NCBI GenBank assembly: GCA_021740245.1
Contig: JAIPAE010000016.1
Coordinates: 1 to 32,390 of the forward strand
DNA from: Bacteroidales bacterium
GTDB taxonomy: Bacteria; Bacteroidota; Bacteroidia; Bacteroidales; PWNQ01
Direction of reading: 5' to 3'
Length of the DNA stretch: 32,390 nt
The notes under the pieces are model-generated. The model was not told the origin of the DNA and did no database searches. It worked only from the letters and a program-made list of their open reading frames with translations. Both the position numbers and the translations under genes were made by a program. Of this stretch, positions 17,702 to 28,699 are shown one piece after another. The stretch's first letter is position 1. Each line of letters opens with the position of its first letter.

Positions 17702-18643
17702 CTACATAAACCTACGTTCCACAAAATCCAGCAACTGTAATGTTGTTTGTCCTTCGCTGTTCCAATCATAATAATTTTTTAGTTCATCAAAGATAATAGC
17801 TGCTTCTTCAAGATTCTGCGCCCGGTTCAAGCGTTTAATTGCATGGTTATAATCATGCATGTTCCCTTTAAATAACTCATTGATAAAAAGGAATTTTTCA
17901 TTAATACCGATGGCTGTTTTAATATCCGAGACAGGATTTTTCTTCAGTCGCTCTCCCAACGTTCCTTTTTTATCACCCAATCCAATCCGGTCATACAAGG
18001 AAGATCGTGTTGAATCCTGCAATTTATCCGCCAGTGTTGATGTTTTTTTATCACTAAACAGGTCTTTTTCGTTTTCTCTTTTTGAATTTTTCTTTTCCTC
18101 TTGTTTAGGAACATTTTGATCTTTCCGGCTTGTTTTTTCCTCTGTAATCTCTTTGGCTGTATCGGTTTCTTGTTGCTCCTTTTGCTTTTTTTCGTTCTCT
18201 TCCCTGATATCTGATTTGACTTTCTCTTTTCTTTCTACTTTATTTGAATCTGAAGAAACTTCTGATTGCTTTTCAGCCGGCTTCTCTTGTTCTTCGTCAG
18301 TTTTGTCATATCTTTTCTGTCTACGGGCCTTTTCTTCTGCCCTGTTATCTTTTTGTTTTGCCAGCTTCTTTTCTGTCTTTTCTGCTTTCGAGCTTTCTTT
18401 TTCTTCAAAAGGCTCTTGCTTTCCGTTTTTTCTCAAATCAGTTTCAACATATGATCCCACATGTTCTTCCTGATTTAATTTATCCAGATACATAAAATTC
18501 TGATACAGTTGCCGGATATTATCCTGCACCAGGTCTAGTTCTATTTGTGGGATATTCCCTTTCTGCGCATCTATCGTCTGTGTCTGTTCAATTATTGATT
18601 CCAATATCCTGATTATTTCTTCTTTGACAATTTCTTTGCTCAT
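17702..18643 (-). CDS. Conserved hypothetical protein with K/E-rich low-complexity centre and conserved-looking C-terminal region
   Basis: 313 aa; central K/E/R/Q-rich tract; C-terminus DIKTAIGINEKFLFINELFKGNMHDYNHAIKRLNRAQNLEEA. Confidence 0.75.
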   Translation of the reverse strand: MSKEIVKEEIIRILESIIEQTQTIDAQKGNIPQIELDLVQDNIRQLYQNFMYLDKLNQEEHVGSYVETDLRKNGKQEPFEEKESSKAEKTEKKLAKQKDNRAEEKARRQKRYDKTDEEQEKPAEKQSEVSSDSNKVERKEKVKSDIREENEKKQKEQQETDTAKEITEEKTSRKDQNVPKQEEKKNSKRENEKDLFSDKKTSTLADKLQDSTRSSLYDRIGLGDKKGTLGERLKKNPVSDIKTAIGINEKFLFINELFKGNMHDYNHAIKRLNRAQNLEEAAIIFDELKNYYDWNSEGQTTLQLLDFVERRFM

Positions 18644-18770
18644 AAGTTGGTATATTTTAAATGCAAATGGCTAAATTTGCTTCTTCCTATTTCATAACAA
18701 AAGTAAAAAAATGTCAGGGATAACTTATGATTTTTTACAAACAGATAATCAACATTGAAAATTAAGACAG

Positions 18771-19355
18771 ATGTACGTTGAGCGTAATATGGAAGCAGGA
18801 GAACGTTCCGGCTGGATAGAGGCAATAGCCGGATCAATGTTTTCCGGTAAAACGGAAGAATTGATTCGTCGTTTGAAAAGAGCTAAAATTGCCGGGCTTC
18901 CTGTACAAATATTTAAGCCTGAAATAGATAACCGCTATGATGACATACAGGTTGTCTCTCATGATGAAAATATGATCCAATCTACACCGGTTCATTCCTC
19001 ATCTCAGATTTTATTGTATGCAGAAGATGCTAAAGTCATTGGTATTGATGAAGCTCAGTTTTTTGATCAGGAATTGCCCAACGTATGCAATCAATTAGCT
19101 GCCAAAGGGATAAGGGTAATCATTGCGGGTCTGGATATGGATTTCAGGGGAAAACCATTTGGTCCAATGCCCAAGCTACTGGCTATAGCCGAAGACGTAT
19201 TCAAAACACATGCTATTTGTGTTAGATGTGGCAACCTGGCACAATACTCTCACAGGAAAACATCCAATGAAAATGTTGTTATGCTTGGCGAAATAGAAAC
19301 TTACGAACCATTATGCAGGGATTGTTTTCTGAAAGCCAACCAACAGAATTCCTGA
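18771..19355 (+). CDS. tdk: Thymidine kinase
   Basis: [23 protein letters not shown] Walker [12 protein letters not shown]; zinc-binding cysteines (CVRCG, CRDCF). Confidence 0.97.
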   Translation: MYVERNMEAGERSGWIEAIAGSMFSGKTEELIRRLKRAKIAGLPVQIFKPEIDNRYDDIQVVSHDENMIQSTPVHSSSQILLYAEDAKVIGIDEAQFFDQELPNVCNQLAAKGIRVIIAGLDMDFRGKPFGPMPKLLAIAEDVFKTHAICVRCGNLAQYSHRKTSNENVVMLGEIETYEPLCRDCFLKANQQNS

Positions 19356-19398
19356 GAATTTGATAATTTTGCACTTTTAATAACTTAAATATGAAATT

Positions 19399-20049
19399 AT
19401 GAAAACATTGAAAAATAACATGGTCATAATTTGCTTATTGTTTTTCTCCGGTCTTGCTTTTTCACAGGATGCAGGTGAAAAAAATCCGGTTGTAGAGATC
19501 AAAACATCCGAAGGGACTATTACTGTAATGTTATACAACGACACGCCAAAGCACCGTGATAATTTTCTAAAGCTGGCAAAAAGCGGCTTCTATGAAGGGC
19601 GTATATTTCATCGCGTGATCAACAATTTTATGATCCAGGCCGGTTGGACCAAAGAAGGCGTCGATGACCCGGAATATAAAATTGATGCCGAAATACGAAA
19701 AAATCACATCCATAAAAAAGGAGCGCTGGCAGCTGCCCGGCAGGGCGATCAGGTCAACCCGGAGCGCAAATCCAGTGGATGCCAGTTTTATATTGTACAA
19801 GGTAGAAAATATAATGAAGCCCAGCTAAAAACCTTTGAATCACGCTTAAATACGAAATTTACCGATAAACAAATAAAAACATACACTACTTTAGGCGGCA
19901 CACCTCACCTGGATGGTGCATATACTGTATTTGGTGAAGTATTAACTGGCATGGACGTGGTCGATAAAATTGCAGCTGCAAAAACAGCCCGCGGAAATAA
20001 ACCTGTAGAAGATATTACCATAATCAGCATGAACGTTATAGAAGAATAA
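19399..20049 (+). CDS. Peptidylprolyl isomerase, cyclophilin type (secreted)
   Basis: Signal peptide; TPKHRDNFLKLAKSGFYEGRIFHRVINNFMIQAG; GCQFYIVQG. Confidence 0.96.
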   Translation: MKTLKNNMVIICLLFFSGLAFSQDAGEKNPVVEIKTSEGTITVMLYNDTPKHRDNFLKLAKSGFYEGRIFHRVINNFMIQAGWTKEGVDDPEYKIDAEIRKNHIHKKGALAAARQGDQVNPERKSSGCQFYIVQGRKYNEAQLKTFESRLNTKFTDKQIKTYTTLGGTPHLDGAYTVFGEVLTGMDVVDKIAAAKTARGNKPVEDITIISMNVIEE

Positions 20050-20056
20050 TATTAAT

Positions 20057-21085
20057 GTGATGAAGGAAAAAATTGAAGCATACAAAAAGGAAATAGCAGA
20101 TTTCACCGCCGAAAGCCTGGAAGAACTTGAAAATTTCCGTATTAAGTTTTTGAGTAAAAAGGGTCTCATCCCTGCTTTATTTGCAGATTTCAGAAATATC
20201 CCCAAAGAAGAAAAAAAAGAAATGGGGCAACAATTGAATGAGCTAAAACAAATGGTGCAGGCCCGGATTGCAGATTTAAAATCGGAACTGGAGACCAAAG
20301 AAGAACAGAAAGAAGCCATCCAGGATTTGTCTTTACCTGTCGACTGGCGTGATTTAGGTGCCCGGCACCCGGTTTCGGTAGTAAAGAATGAGATCAATGA
20401 AATTTTTAAGCGCTCCGGATTTACGGTAGCTGAGGGCCCTGAAATTGAAGATGATTTTCATAACTTTTCGGCTTTGAATTTTCCACCGGAACATCCGGCT
20501 CGTGATATGCAGGATACCTTTTTTGTTGAAAAAGATCCGGATATTGCTTTACGTACCCATACTTCCTCTGTTCAGGTTCGTGTGATGGAAAACAACCAGC
20601 CTCCCATTCGCATTATAGCACCGGGACGGGTCTTCAGGAATGAGGCCATATCAGCAAGGGCACATTGCATCTTCCACCAGGTAGAAGGTTTGTATGTTGA
20701 CAAGGATGTTTCATTTGCTGATATGAAACAAACTCTGATGTATTTTGCCAAAGAAATGTTTGGTGAGAATACTAAAATCAGGCTGCGCCCCAGTTACTTC
20801 CCTTTCACTGAGCCTTCCGCCGAAATGGATGTAAGCTGCAATATCTGTGGCGGCAAAGGCTGTAACGTGTGTAAATATACCGGATTCCTCGAAATCATGG
20901 GTTGTGGCATGGTTGACCCCAATGTGCTGGAAGCTTGTGGAATTGATAGTGAAATATATTCCGGATTTGCTTTTGGCATGGGTGTGGAGCGAATCGCCAT
21001 GCTGAAATACCAGGTAAATGACCTCCGATTGTATTTCGAAAACGATATGCGTTTCCTGAAACAGTTTGATAAATCTCTGGATTGA
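20057..21085 (+). CDS. pheS: Phenylalanine-tRNA ligase alpha subunit
   Basis: HPVSVVKNEINEIFKRSGFTVAEGPEIEDDFHNFSALNFPPEHPARDMQDTFF; GMGVERIAMLKY motif 3. Confidence 0.98.
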   Translation: MMKEKIEAYKKEIADFTAESLEELENFRIKFLSKKGLIPALFADFRNIPKEEKKEMGQQLNELKQMVQARIADLKSELETKEEQKEAIQDLSLPVDWRDLGARHPVSVVKNEINEIFKRSGFTVAEGPEIEDDFHNFSALNFPPEHPARDMQDTFFVEKDPDIALRTHTSSVQVRVMENNQPPIRIIAPGRVFRNEAISARAHCIFHQVEGLYVDKDVSFADMKQTLMYFAKEMFGENTKIRLRPSYFPFTEPSAEMDVSCNICGGKGCNVCKYTGFLEIMGCGMVDPNVLEACGIDSEIYSGFAFGMGVERIAMLKYQVNDLRLYFENDMRFLKQFDKSLD

Positions 21086-21284
21086 TCCAATTGATCACAC
21101 GTTAAATGCTGCATTTCTATTTAGTAACCTGATTTTACATATTTAATTTTTACCTCAAAAGGCTTGTTAAGTATTTTATAAGCTAACTTTTGTGCATTTT
21201 CCTTGTTTAAAAACATCAAAAACTTAACAGTTGGATTAAACGCATCATAACATTTATAGTCTTTATAGTACAAACTATGTTCTT

Positions 21285-22463
21285 ATGAAAAAGAAAAAAA
21301 GAATTTCACCTGCGTTTTTTACATTTCTATTGTTGCTGATGTTATCGCCTGCTATCATGCACGGGCAATGTGAAGTTACTGCCTATAGCTACCCTGATAC
21401 TATTTACGCCGGAGACGAAGTAACGATCAATTCCTACGGCAACTGTGGCTTAATTATGGCCGATGGTTTTGGCAACGGCACGTTATCCTCATGGTTTTCA
21501 CCCACACAGGTTTCGCCTTTATTTAATAATCCATGCGGTCCGGGGCCTAATGGATCACATGCCTGGATATCAGGAAACAGCAGTTCTCAGGTACGGGCTA
21601 TTCAAACGACCGGATTGGATTTGAGTAATCCGGGGACAGAAATAAAATGGTATATGCGATATGGCAAAAACGCATCAACCGGAACTTGCAATTCGCTCAG
21701 CACAAGCAGCAATGGTGTTCATCTTCAATATAGTACAGACGGTGGAAATACCTGGACTGATTTTCCGGGACCCAACATCACTCCCACCGGAAATTTATCT
21801 AACAGTCCTCCTTTCATCACGGATACTATGGGGAGCGGAGGTTTCTGGGCAGGCATACCTATTCAGGACCAAAGCAATAATGGACTTTATTTCTGGAATT
21901 CATACAAAAACACCATTCCCACAGCAGCCGCAACAACCAATACTCAAATACGATGGGTACAATTAAACCCCCTAAATGCAAATTCAGAAAGCTGGGGCCT
22001 GGATGAAATTGAAATCTACTATTCACCCGGGAATATTTCCGTTAGCTGGTCTACAGGGGATACCTTATTCAGTCCTCCCAAAGTATCCATCCCTCAAACC
22101 GCGAATTCAATTTATGACACCTGTTTTACCGTAACGATAACCGATGCTTATAATAATACAGCATCAGATAAATGCTGTGTAACAGTTTTACCATACACAT
22201 CAATATCGCAGCATTCATCAAATAACCCGATAACGGTATTTCCAAACCCAAATAAAGGTCAATTTACAGTAGAGATGGGTTCTATAACCAAAGAAAAACT
22301 TTTTATTCAGATAGTTGATCAATATGGCAGAGCAGTTTATAAAGCCAAAACACCATCAAAAAGACGTTTGAACATCGATCTTTCCGGCAAAGCAAAAGGC
22401 ATCTACTTTCTCCAAATCAATACTGATTCAAACACATTCCACAAAAAGATTTTACTTCAGTGA
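21285..22463 (+). CDS. T9SS type A sorting domain-containing secreted protein (reelin-repeat-like N-terminal region)
   Basis: Signal peptide; C-terminal ITVFPNPNKGQFTVEM...GKAKGIYFLQINTDSNTFHKKILLQ typical of T9SS CTDs. Confidence 0.88.
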   Translation: MKKKKRISPAFFTFLLLLMLSPAIMHGQCEVTAYSYPDTIYAGDEVTINSYGNCGLIMADGFGNGTLSSWFSPTQVSPLFNNPCGPGPNGSHAWISGNSSSQVRAIQTTGLDLSNPGTEIKWYMRYGKNASTGTCNSLSTSSNGVHLQYSTDGGNTWTDFPGPNITPTGNLSNSPPFITDTMGSGGFWAGIPIQDQSNNGLYFWNSYKNTIPTAAATTNTQIRWVQLNPLNANSESWGLDEIEIYYSPGNISVSWSTGDTLFSPPKVSIPQTANSIYDTCFTVTITDAYNNTASDKCCVTVLPYTSISQHSSNNPITVFPNPNKGQFTVEMGSITKEKLFIQIVDQYGRAVYKAKTPSKRRLNIDLSGKAKGIYFLQINTDSNTFHKKILLQ

Positions 22464-22471
22464 TAAACACT

Positions 22472-24010
22472 TTAGCCCGGCAACTCATAATGAATTCCTG
22501 CATCCGGACCTAACGGAATACCAAGCAGTATCCAGGCAGCAAGTAAAAGAACCCATATAATAAAGAAAGCAATCGAATACGGAATCATTGTGGCAACAAT
22601 AGTTCCAATACCGGCTTTGGCATCATATTTTTGCACAAAGGCAATGATCAATGCAAAAAAGCTCATCATGGGTGAAATAATATTTGTTACACTATCCCCT
22701 ATACGATAAACCATCTGTGATAATTCCGGAGAGTATCCCATAATCATAAACATAGGAATAAATATAGGAGCAAGGATTGCCCATTTTGCCGAAGCACTTC
22801 CCATCAACATATTGATACTTGCAGATAATATAACAAACAGGATCATCAGCGGTATAAGGCCAATATCCGCAGACATTAATAATCCGGCGCCTTTCACAGC
22901 AATAATGATTCCCAGGTTACTCCACTTAAAGAAAGCCACGAACTGGGCAGCAAAGAATACCAGAACCAGGTATGTTGCCATGGTTTTCATGGACTCGGCT
23001 GCGCCCTTCATAACATCAGCATCATTTTTAAACTTGCCGACGATAATCCCATAAACAATTCCCATAGCGCCAGCAAGAATGAATATCATCGCAACAACGC
23101 CCTTAATAACCGGAGAACCGAGTATTCCTCCTTCTTCTCCTCTTAAAAAACCATTTTCGGGTAAAACTCCGGCCAGAGTAGCCCCTGTAATAACCAGCAA
23201 AGTGATAAAAGCGCCTATCAGCCCTTTTTTCTCCTTTTTAGTAATTTTATCATGGTTTTCATCATGCTCGGAATCGCCGCCGGTATATTTCCCCAGCCTG
23301 GGTTCAACAAGCTTTTCAGTAATAAAAGTTCCGGCAAAAGCAATGATAAAAGTAGAAGCCACCATAAAATAATAGTTTGCTGTAGGGTTGACTTCATATA
23401 CCGGGTCTATGATACGCGCTGCTTCCTGCGATAACCCGGCCAGCAGTGGATCAATGGTGCCCAAAACCAGGTTAGCGCTATATCCTCCCGAAACACCGGC
23501 AAAAGCTGCTGCCATTCCGGCAATCGGATGCCGTCCCAGCGCATAAAATATCACTCCTGCTAACGGAACCAGCAATACATACCCAACACTGGAAGCTACA
23601 TTAGAAAGTATCCCGGCAAATACAATAACAAATGTTATCAGGTGTTTAGGAGATTTTAAAACCAGCACCTTAATTACTGAATTGATCAGACCGCTTTGTT
23701 CAGCGATGCCAATTCCCAACATAGCAACCAAAACAATCCCTAAGGGAGCAAATCCGGTAAAGTTGGTTACCATTTCAAGCAATATCCGGTGAATACCGTA
23801 CTCTGAAAGCAAGTTTACCGGTTTAATGACTTCGTCAGTTGCGGGATGTATGGCTTCCCAACCCATGAAATGGCCAATTGCAGAAAATAATAATGCAGCA
23901 AGGGCAAATAAAGCAAACAAGGTAGCAGGATGTGGCAATGCATTTCCGGCGCGCTCTGTCCAATTCAACATACGTTGGAGAAATCCAACCTTCTTTCCGT
24001 TTTCACTCAT
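22472..24010 (-). CDS. AbgT family transporter
   Basis: 512 aa polytopic; [53 protein letters not shown]. Confidence 0.95.
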   Translation of the reverse strand: MSENGKKVGFLQRMLNWTERAGNALPHPATLFALFALAALLFSAIGHFMGWEAIHPATDEVIKPVNLLSEYGIHRILLEMVTNFTGFAPLGIVLVAMLGIGIAEQSGLINSVIKVLVLKSPKHLITFVIVFAGILSNVASSVGYVLLVPLAGVIFYALGRHPIAGMAAAFAGVSGGYSANLVLGTIDPLLAGLSQEAARIIDPVYEVNPTANYYFMVASTFIIAFAGTFITEKLVEPRLGKYTGGDSEHDENHDKITKKEKKGLIGAFITLLVITGATLAGVLPENGFLRGEEGGILGSPVIKGVVAMIFILAGAMGIVYGIIVGKFKNDADVMKGAAESMKTMATYLVLVFFAAQFVAFFKWSNLGIIIAVKGAGLLMSADIGLIPLMILFVILSASINMLMGSASAKWAILAPIFIPMFMIMGYSPELSQMVYRIGDSVTNIISPMMSFFALIIAFVQKYDAKAGIGTIVATMIPYSIAFFIIWVLLLAAWILLGIPLGPDAGIHYELPG

Positions 24011-24111
24011 ATTAACATAGGTTTCCGTGTTTCATATGTTCAGCAAAAATAATAACATACCAATAGTCCTCATGTTTGAAAGCAAATTTATTTTAATTCA
24101 ATTAAGTTTGA

Positions 24112-25530
24112 TCAAACTATGGAAAGTTTCATCATATTTGTCTTTCCGTATTCTTCAAGAGGTGTTGAAGCAATATTAATTACTAAGTCATCTTTTTTTG
24201 TGATCTTCTTTTTGTGCAGATGCATTAATATATCTTCAATTGTATGATCAGTGGAAATGAATTTGTCATAGTAGAATCCTGTAATTCCCCATACCAGACT
24301 TAGCTTGCTCAATAATGAATGATTGTTGGTAAAGATATAAATTTCCGCTTTGGGACGCTGCCCTGCAATTTCAAACGCCGAATATCCGCTGTGAGTCATA
24401 CCAACAATTGCCGCAGCATCAACCTGTTGGGCCATTTCACAAGCATTATAGATAACAGAATCCGATATAAAACGCTCATGGCCATTTGATTCGGGAGGGA
24501 AATGCTTATAATAAATATCTTCATGTTTTTCAACATGTGCAATTATTTTCTTCATCACCTGAACAACTCTAACGGGATTATGTCCGACAGAAGTTTCCCC
24601 ACTAAGCATCAAAGCATCTGATCCGTCCAAAACCGAATTGGCAACATCATTGACTTCTGCACGTGTTGGCGAAAAATTATTGATCATTCCTTCCATCATT
24701 TGAGTGGCTATAATAGTTGGTTTGCTTCTTGTCATGCATTTCCGGACTATTTGTTTTTGTATTAAGGGAACTTCTTCCAATGGAATTTCAATTCCCAGAT
24801 CTCCGCGCGCGATCATTAAAGCATCCGCTGTGTCTATGATATTGTCAAGATCATCCAGTGCCTCCGGTTTTTCAATTTTTGCAACGATCAGGGGTGCTTT
24901 GCGATTGATCTTTTTGGAAATATGATGTTTCAGCTCGATAATGTCTGAAGCAGACCGAACAAAAGATAGTGCAATCCACTGAACACGTTGTGATGTTATA
25001 AAATCCAGGTCTTCCATATCTTTTTCCGTCAAAGCAGGCAACCCGATGCGTGTGTTCGGGAGATTAATTCCTTTGCGTGGAAAAAGCTTCCCTCCGTATA
25101 ATACCCTGGCTTTTACCAGTTCTTTTTCTTTTGAAATTACTTCCAGCACAATCCGTCCATCATCAATCTGAATTCGCTCTTCCGATCTGACATCTTGCGA
25201 AAACCCGTTATAATCCACAGGGATATGGCTTCCCTCCTGTTCCGTTTTTCCGCATTCCAAAATGACAGTATCTCCCTCTTCAAGGTTAATAAAAGATTCC
25301 GTAAGTTTACCAATTCGTATTTTCGGGCCCTGCAGATCAGCCATAATTGCAGCATGACGTTCATGTTTCCGGTTTAATTGGTGAATAGTTTTAATCGTTT
25401 TTTCATGATCAGTATGCGTGCCATGTGAAAAATTTATACGGAATACATTAACTCCTTCGAGCATAAATCGCTCAAGTGTATAATAGTCTGAAGAAGCCGG
25501 GCCTATTGTAGTTATAATTTTTGTCTTCAT
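24112..25530 (-). CDS. pyk: Pyruvate kinase
   Basis: MKTKIITTIGPASSDYYTLERFMLEGVNVFRINFSHG; IMADLQGPKIRIG; VAKIEKPEALDDLDNIID..MIARGDLGIEIPLEEVPLIQK. Confidence 0.98.
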   Translation of the reverse strand: MKTKIITTIGPASSDYYTLERFMLEGVNVFRINFSHGTHTDHEKTIKTIHQLNRKHERHAAIMADLQGPKIRIGKLTESFINLEEGDTVILECGKTEQEGSHIPVDYNGFSQDVRSEERIQIDDGRIVLEVISKEKELVKARVLYGGKLFPRKGINLPNTRIGLPALTEKDMEDLDFITSQRVQWIALSFVRSASDIIELKHHISKKINRKAPLIVAKIEKPEALDDLDNIIDTADALMIARGDLGIEIPLEEVPLIQKQIVRKCMTRSKPTIIATQMMEGMINNFSPTRAEVNDVANSVLDGSDALMLSGETSVGHNPVRVVQVMKKIIAHVEKHEDIYYKHFPPESNGHERFISDSVIYNACEMAQQVDAAAIVGMTHSGYSAFEIAGQRPKAEIYIFTNNHSLLSKLSLVWGITGFYYDKFISTDHTIEDILMHLHKKKITKKDDLVINIASTPLEEYGKTNMMKLSIV

Positions 25531-25569
25531 AATAATGATTCAACATTTATCTCACATCAATTATTAAAT

Positions 25570-26064
25570 TTAGGTTTTATCTTTTAAGTATTTCTCCTTT
25601 TCCCTTTTTGTCTCCTCTAAAATCATTAATTCCAACATTTCCAACACTTCAGGTATAAGATTGAATTTCTCCTGCGGCATTATTTGTGCATAGATCGTAT
25701 TGGGTATTTGCCGGATTTTTACCAGTATCTTTTGCATATCTATTATCTGATAATTTCCTCTGACGATAAGCAAATAATCCACATTTTGTGTTTTGGGGAT
25801 CAGGTTCCCTTCGGGATGTTTGTTGTTGACTAAGTACCAGTCAACATGCAAATCAGTTTGATGATGTCGGTAAACACTGTAGTTGGTAGTTGTTTTATTT
25901 TTATGTTTACACTCAAGATCGGAACGTCTGGAAAATTCAAACTTCAGGAATTTATTTATAAAATAGGCCATCCGGTAGTCCTTGTTGGTCGAATTAATGA
26001 TAACAATAAGTTCTTCCGGTTCACAAGACTCTTCATCCAGCTTAAGTATTTTCTTTTTTGCCAT
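25570..26064 (-). CDS. IPExxxVDY family protein (here IPKTQNVDY)
   Basis: 164 aa, motif NLIPKTQNVDYLLIVRG; conserved Bacteroidetes position between rnc and pyk. Confidence 0.85.
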   Translation of the reverse strand: MAKKKILKLDEESCEPEELIVIINSTNKDYRMAYFINKFLKFEFSRRSDLECKHKNKTTTNYSVYRHHQTDLHVDWYLVNNKHPEGNLIPKTQNVDYLLIVRGNYQIIDMQKILVKIRQIPNTIYAQIMPQEKFNLIPEVLEMLELMILEETKREKEKYLKDKT

Positions 26065-26158
26065 ATCAACCTTTGATTAAAGAATCAGGATTTGCAGGCT
26101 AAATATACGAAAATGATAGTGTAAAATAATTGTGAAAGGAAATAAATTTCATTAAACA

Positions 26159-26893
26159 TCAATCGTCTTGACCATCAATACCTAATGTGGCATACGTTTT
26201 TTCGGCTGATAGTTTTTCCGCGCCTTTAATGGAAAAGTCACATCCTTCTTCATAGGCTACGCCATCAATGAAAATTTTAACGACATACTGCTTTTCCGTT
26301 CCCTGACCGAGTTCTTTAATCACTTTAAAATCTATTTCTTTTCTTTCTTTTTGTGCCCACTCAATCAGTTTACTTTTAAAGTTAATATCTTTTTTTAACA
26401 ATTCTTCCAGATCGATGTGAACTTTAATAATATAGTCGACCAGGACTCGGTATGTAAATTCGTAGCCTTTATCCAGATGCATAGCACCCACAAAAGCTTC
26501 AAAAGCATCTCCAAGTATTGATCGTGCATTCGATTGCTTGTCGGAAGAGGAAGCGATCAATTTATCCAGGCCAAGCTTTAATGAAAGTTGATTTAGTTGA
26601 ATACGACTAACAATTTTAGACCGTGTTTCGGTGAGAAAACCTTCATCTTTAAAAGGATACTTTTTAAACAAAAAATCAGCAACAACACTTCCCAGAATAG
26701 CATCGCCCAAAAATTCCAGTCGTTCATTGCTATCTTTAACGCCTTCTTTTATTTCTTCGGCGACTGACTTGTGTGTGAGGGCCAGTTTATACAAAAAAAT
26801 ATTCCCGGGATAAAACCCAAAAATATTTTTTATGGATTCATATAAATCTTTATCTTCTGAGAAGTGTGCTTTTACGGGCTTAAATACACTCAA
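26159..26893 (-). CDS. rnc: Ribonuclease III
   Basis: RNase III signature NERLEFLGDAILG; RSILGDAFEAFVGAMHLDKG; C-terminal dsRBD. Confidence 0.97.
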   Translation of the reverse strand: MSVFKPVKAHFSEDKDLYESIKNIFGFYPGNIFLYKLALTHKSVAEEIKEGVKDSNERLEFLGDAILGSVVADFLFKKYPFKDEGFLTETRSKIVSRIQLNQLSLKLGLDKLIASSSDKQSNARSILGDAFEAFVGAMHLDKGYEFTYRVLVDYIIKVHIDLEELLKKDINFKSKLIEWAQKERKEIDFKVIKELGQGTEKQYVVKIFIDGVAYEEGCDFSIKGAEKLSAEKTYATLGIDGQDD

Positions 26894-26896
26894 GTC

Positions 26897-28150
26897 TTAC
26901 TCATTAAATTTCTTAAATATTAAAGTAGCATTATGGCCGCCAAAGCCAAATGTGTTTGATAATCCGTAATTAATCTTTCTACTTTTCGCTTCATGTGGTG
27001 TCAAATCGAGAGTATCGTCAATTTCAGGGTCCTGATTATCCAGATTAATTGTTGGAGGTACAATATCATTATCCAGTGCCATAATTGTAGCAATTGCTTC
27101 AATAGCTCCTGCAGCACCCAACAGGTGTCCGGTCATTGATTTGGTAGAATTAATGCTGATTTTAGGCGCATGTTTTCCAAACAATTCAATTATAGCTTTA
27201 GGCTCTGATAAGTCTCCCAAAGGTGTTGAGGTCCCGTGTGTATTGATATGGTCAATATTCTCAGGCTTGATACCGGCGTCATCCAGTGCAGCTTTCATTG
27301 CTCTGACAGCGCCTTCACCTTCGGGATGCGGGGATGTCATATGATTAGCATCACCTGACATTCCTGCACCTACTACTTCAGCAAAGATAGTAGCTCCACG
27401 TTTTCTGGCATGTTCCAGTTCTTCAAAAATTACGGCAGCTCCACCTTCACCCAACACAAAACCATCCCGATCCTTATCAAATGGGCGGGAACCTTTTTTG
27501 GGTTCCTCATTACGGGTGGAAATAGCATGCATGGCATTAAAGCCGCCAATTCCTGCTTCATTGATTGCAGCTTCCGATCCTCCGGTAACAAAAGCATCTG
27601 CTTTACCTAACCGTATAAGGTTGAAAGCATCTGACAGCGAATGTGCAGATGAGGCACATGCAGATACGGTGGAGTAATTCGGCCCTTTAAGCCCATGTTT
27701 TATGGAAATATGGCCTGCTGCAATGTCAGCAATCATTTTTGGAATGAAGAACGGACTAAACCGTGGGGTTCCATCTCCAGTAGCATATGTCGACACTTCC
27801 TTGATAAAAGTTTCCAATCCTCCTATCCCGGAGCCCCAAATAACACCAATACGATCAAGGTCCAATGAATTCATATCCATTCCTGAGTGTTGAATAGCCT
27901 CATTAGCGCTAATCAGTGCAAATTGCGAATAGAGGTCTAATTTTCTGACCTCTTTACGATCAAAATAATTCTTTGGATCGTAATCTTTTACTTCGCATGC
28001 AAATTGTGTCTTGAACTGGCTGGCGTTGAAACGTGTAATTGGAGCCGCACCACTTTCTCCGGAGTGAATCCCTTTCCAGGTTTCTTCCAGGTTATGACCC
28101 AGGGGGGAAATTGTGCCTATTCCTGTGACAACTACGCGCTTTAATTCCAT
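26897..28150 (-). CDS. fabF: Beta-ketoacyl-ACP synthase II
   Basis: MELKRVVVTGIGTISPLGHN; STVSACASSAHSL active-site Cys; HINTHGTSTPLGD; NSTKSMTGHLLGAAGAIEA. Confidence 0.98.
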   Translation of the reverse strand: MELKRVVVTGIGTISPLGHNLEETWKGIHSGESGAAPITRFNASQFKTQFACEVKDYDPKNYFDRKEVRKLDLYSQFALISANEAIQHSGMDMNSLDLDRIGVIWGSGIGGLETFIKEVSTYATGDGTPRFSPFFIPKMIADIAAGHISIKHGLKGPNYSTVSACASSAHSLSDAFNLIRLGKADAFVTGGSEAAINEAGIGGFNAMHAISTRNEEPKKGSRPFDKDRDGFVLGEGGAAVIFEELEHARKRGATIFAEVVGAGMSGDANHMTSPHPEGEGAVRAMKAALDDAGIKPENIDHINTHGTSTPLGDLSEPKAIIELFGKHAPKISINSTKSMTGHLLGAAGAIEAIATIMALDNDIVPPTINLDNQDPEIDDTLDLTPHEAKSRKINYGLSNTFGFGGHNATLIFKKFNE

Positions 28151-28168
28151 TGATTTGTTCTCAGTTGC

Positions 28169-28405
28169 TTATTTTGAATTGTTTTCGATGTAGGAAATAG
28201 CTTCTCCTACCGTACCAATTTTTTCCGCCTGATCATCTGGAATGGCAATGTTAAATTCTTTCTCAAATTCCATGATCAACTCAACGGTGTCAAGTGAATC
28301 TGCTCCCAGGTCATTGGTAAAACTGGCTTCAGGGGTTACTTCGCTTTCATCAACACCAAGTTTGTCGACGATAATAGCGTTTACTCTTGTTGCAATATCA
28401 GACAT
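28169..28405 (-). CDS. acpP: Acyl carrier protein
   Basis: [20 protein letters not shown]...[23 protein letters not shown] (DSL phosphopantetheine site). ATG at 28405; the ORF-track start at 28438 is a TTG and unlikely. Confidence 0.97.
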   Translation of the reverse strand: MSDIATRVNAIIVDKLGVDESEVTPEASFTNDLGADSLDTVELIMEFEKEFNIAIPDDQAEKIGTVGEAISYIENNSK

Positions 28406-28677
28406 TGTCTTAAACTTTTTGGTTAAACAAGTGTGCAAAGAAATAAATTAAAAGCTTTAAAAACAAGAAAAAATTTGCTTCTTTTAGCACTTTTCTTTAT
28501 TCCTTCTGATTATGTGCGATTTATGCTTGTAAGAAAAACTATTTCTTTCGCATTTTGCTACTCAAAGATAATAATTATACCTCTCTGCTGCAAGAATTTA
28601 TTCTTGTAATACCAAATGTATCGTCCGGCAGTATCTTTAAGTGTGTATTTCTTTTTCGTGAATCGACTTATTTCTTC

Positions 28678-28685
28678 TATTTTTG
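28678..28685 (+). promoter_or_regulatory. Candidate -7 element TATTTTTG for purN
   Basis: TAnnTTTG match about 15 nt upstream of the purN ATG; -33 element not a clean match. Confidence 0.3.
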
Positions 28686-28699
28686 GACAAAAAATAAAT

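Noticed and set aside
18153-18495. Ser/Phe/Leu-rich plus-strand ORFs
   Set aside because: Reverse complement of the K/E-rich tract of the 17702-18643 gene.
21121-21270. Short minus-strand frame ending KFLMFLNKENAQKLAYKILNKPFEVKIKYVKSGY*
   Set aside because: About 49 codons with only a TTG start and overlapping the upstream region of the T9SS gene; AT-rich chance ORF is more likely, though a gene remnant is possible.
26159-26893. RNase III gene as a dedicated CRISPR processing component
   Set aside because: It sits in the conserved acpP-fabF-rnc housekeeping cluster about 18 kb away; it may process the tracrRNA:crRNA duplex but is not a linked system component.
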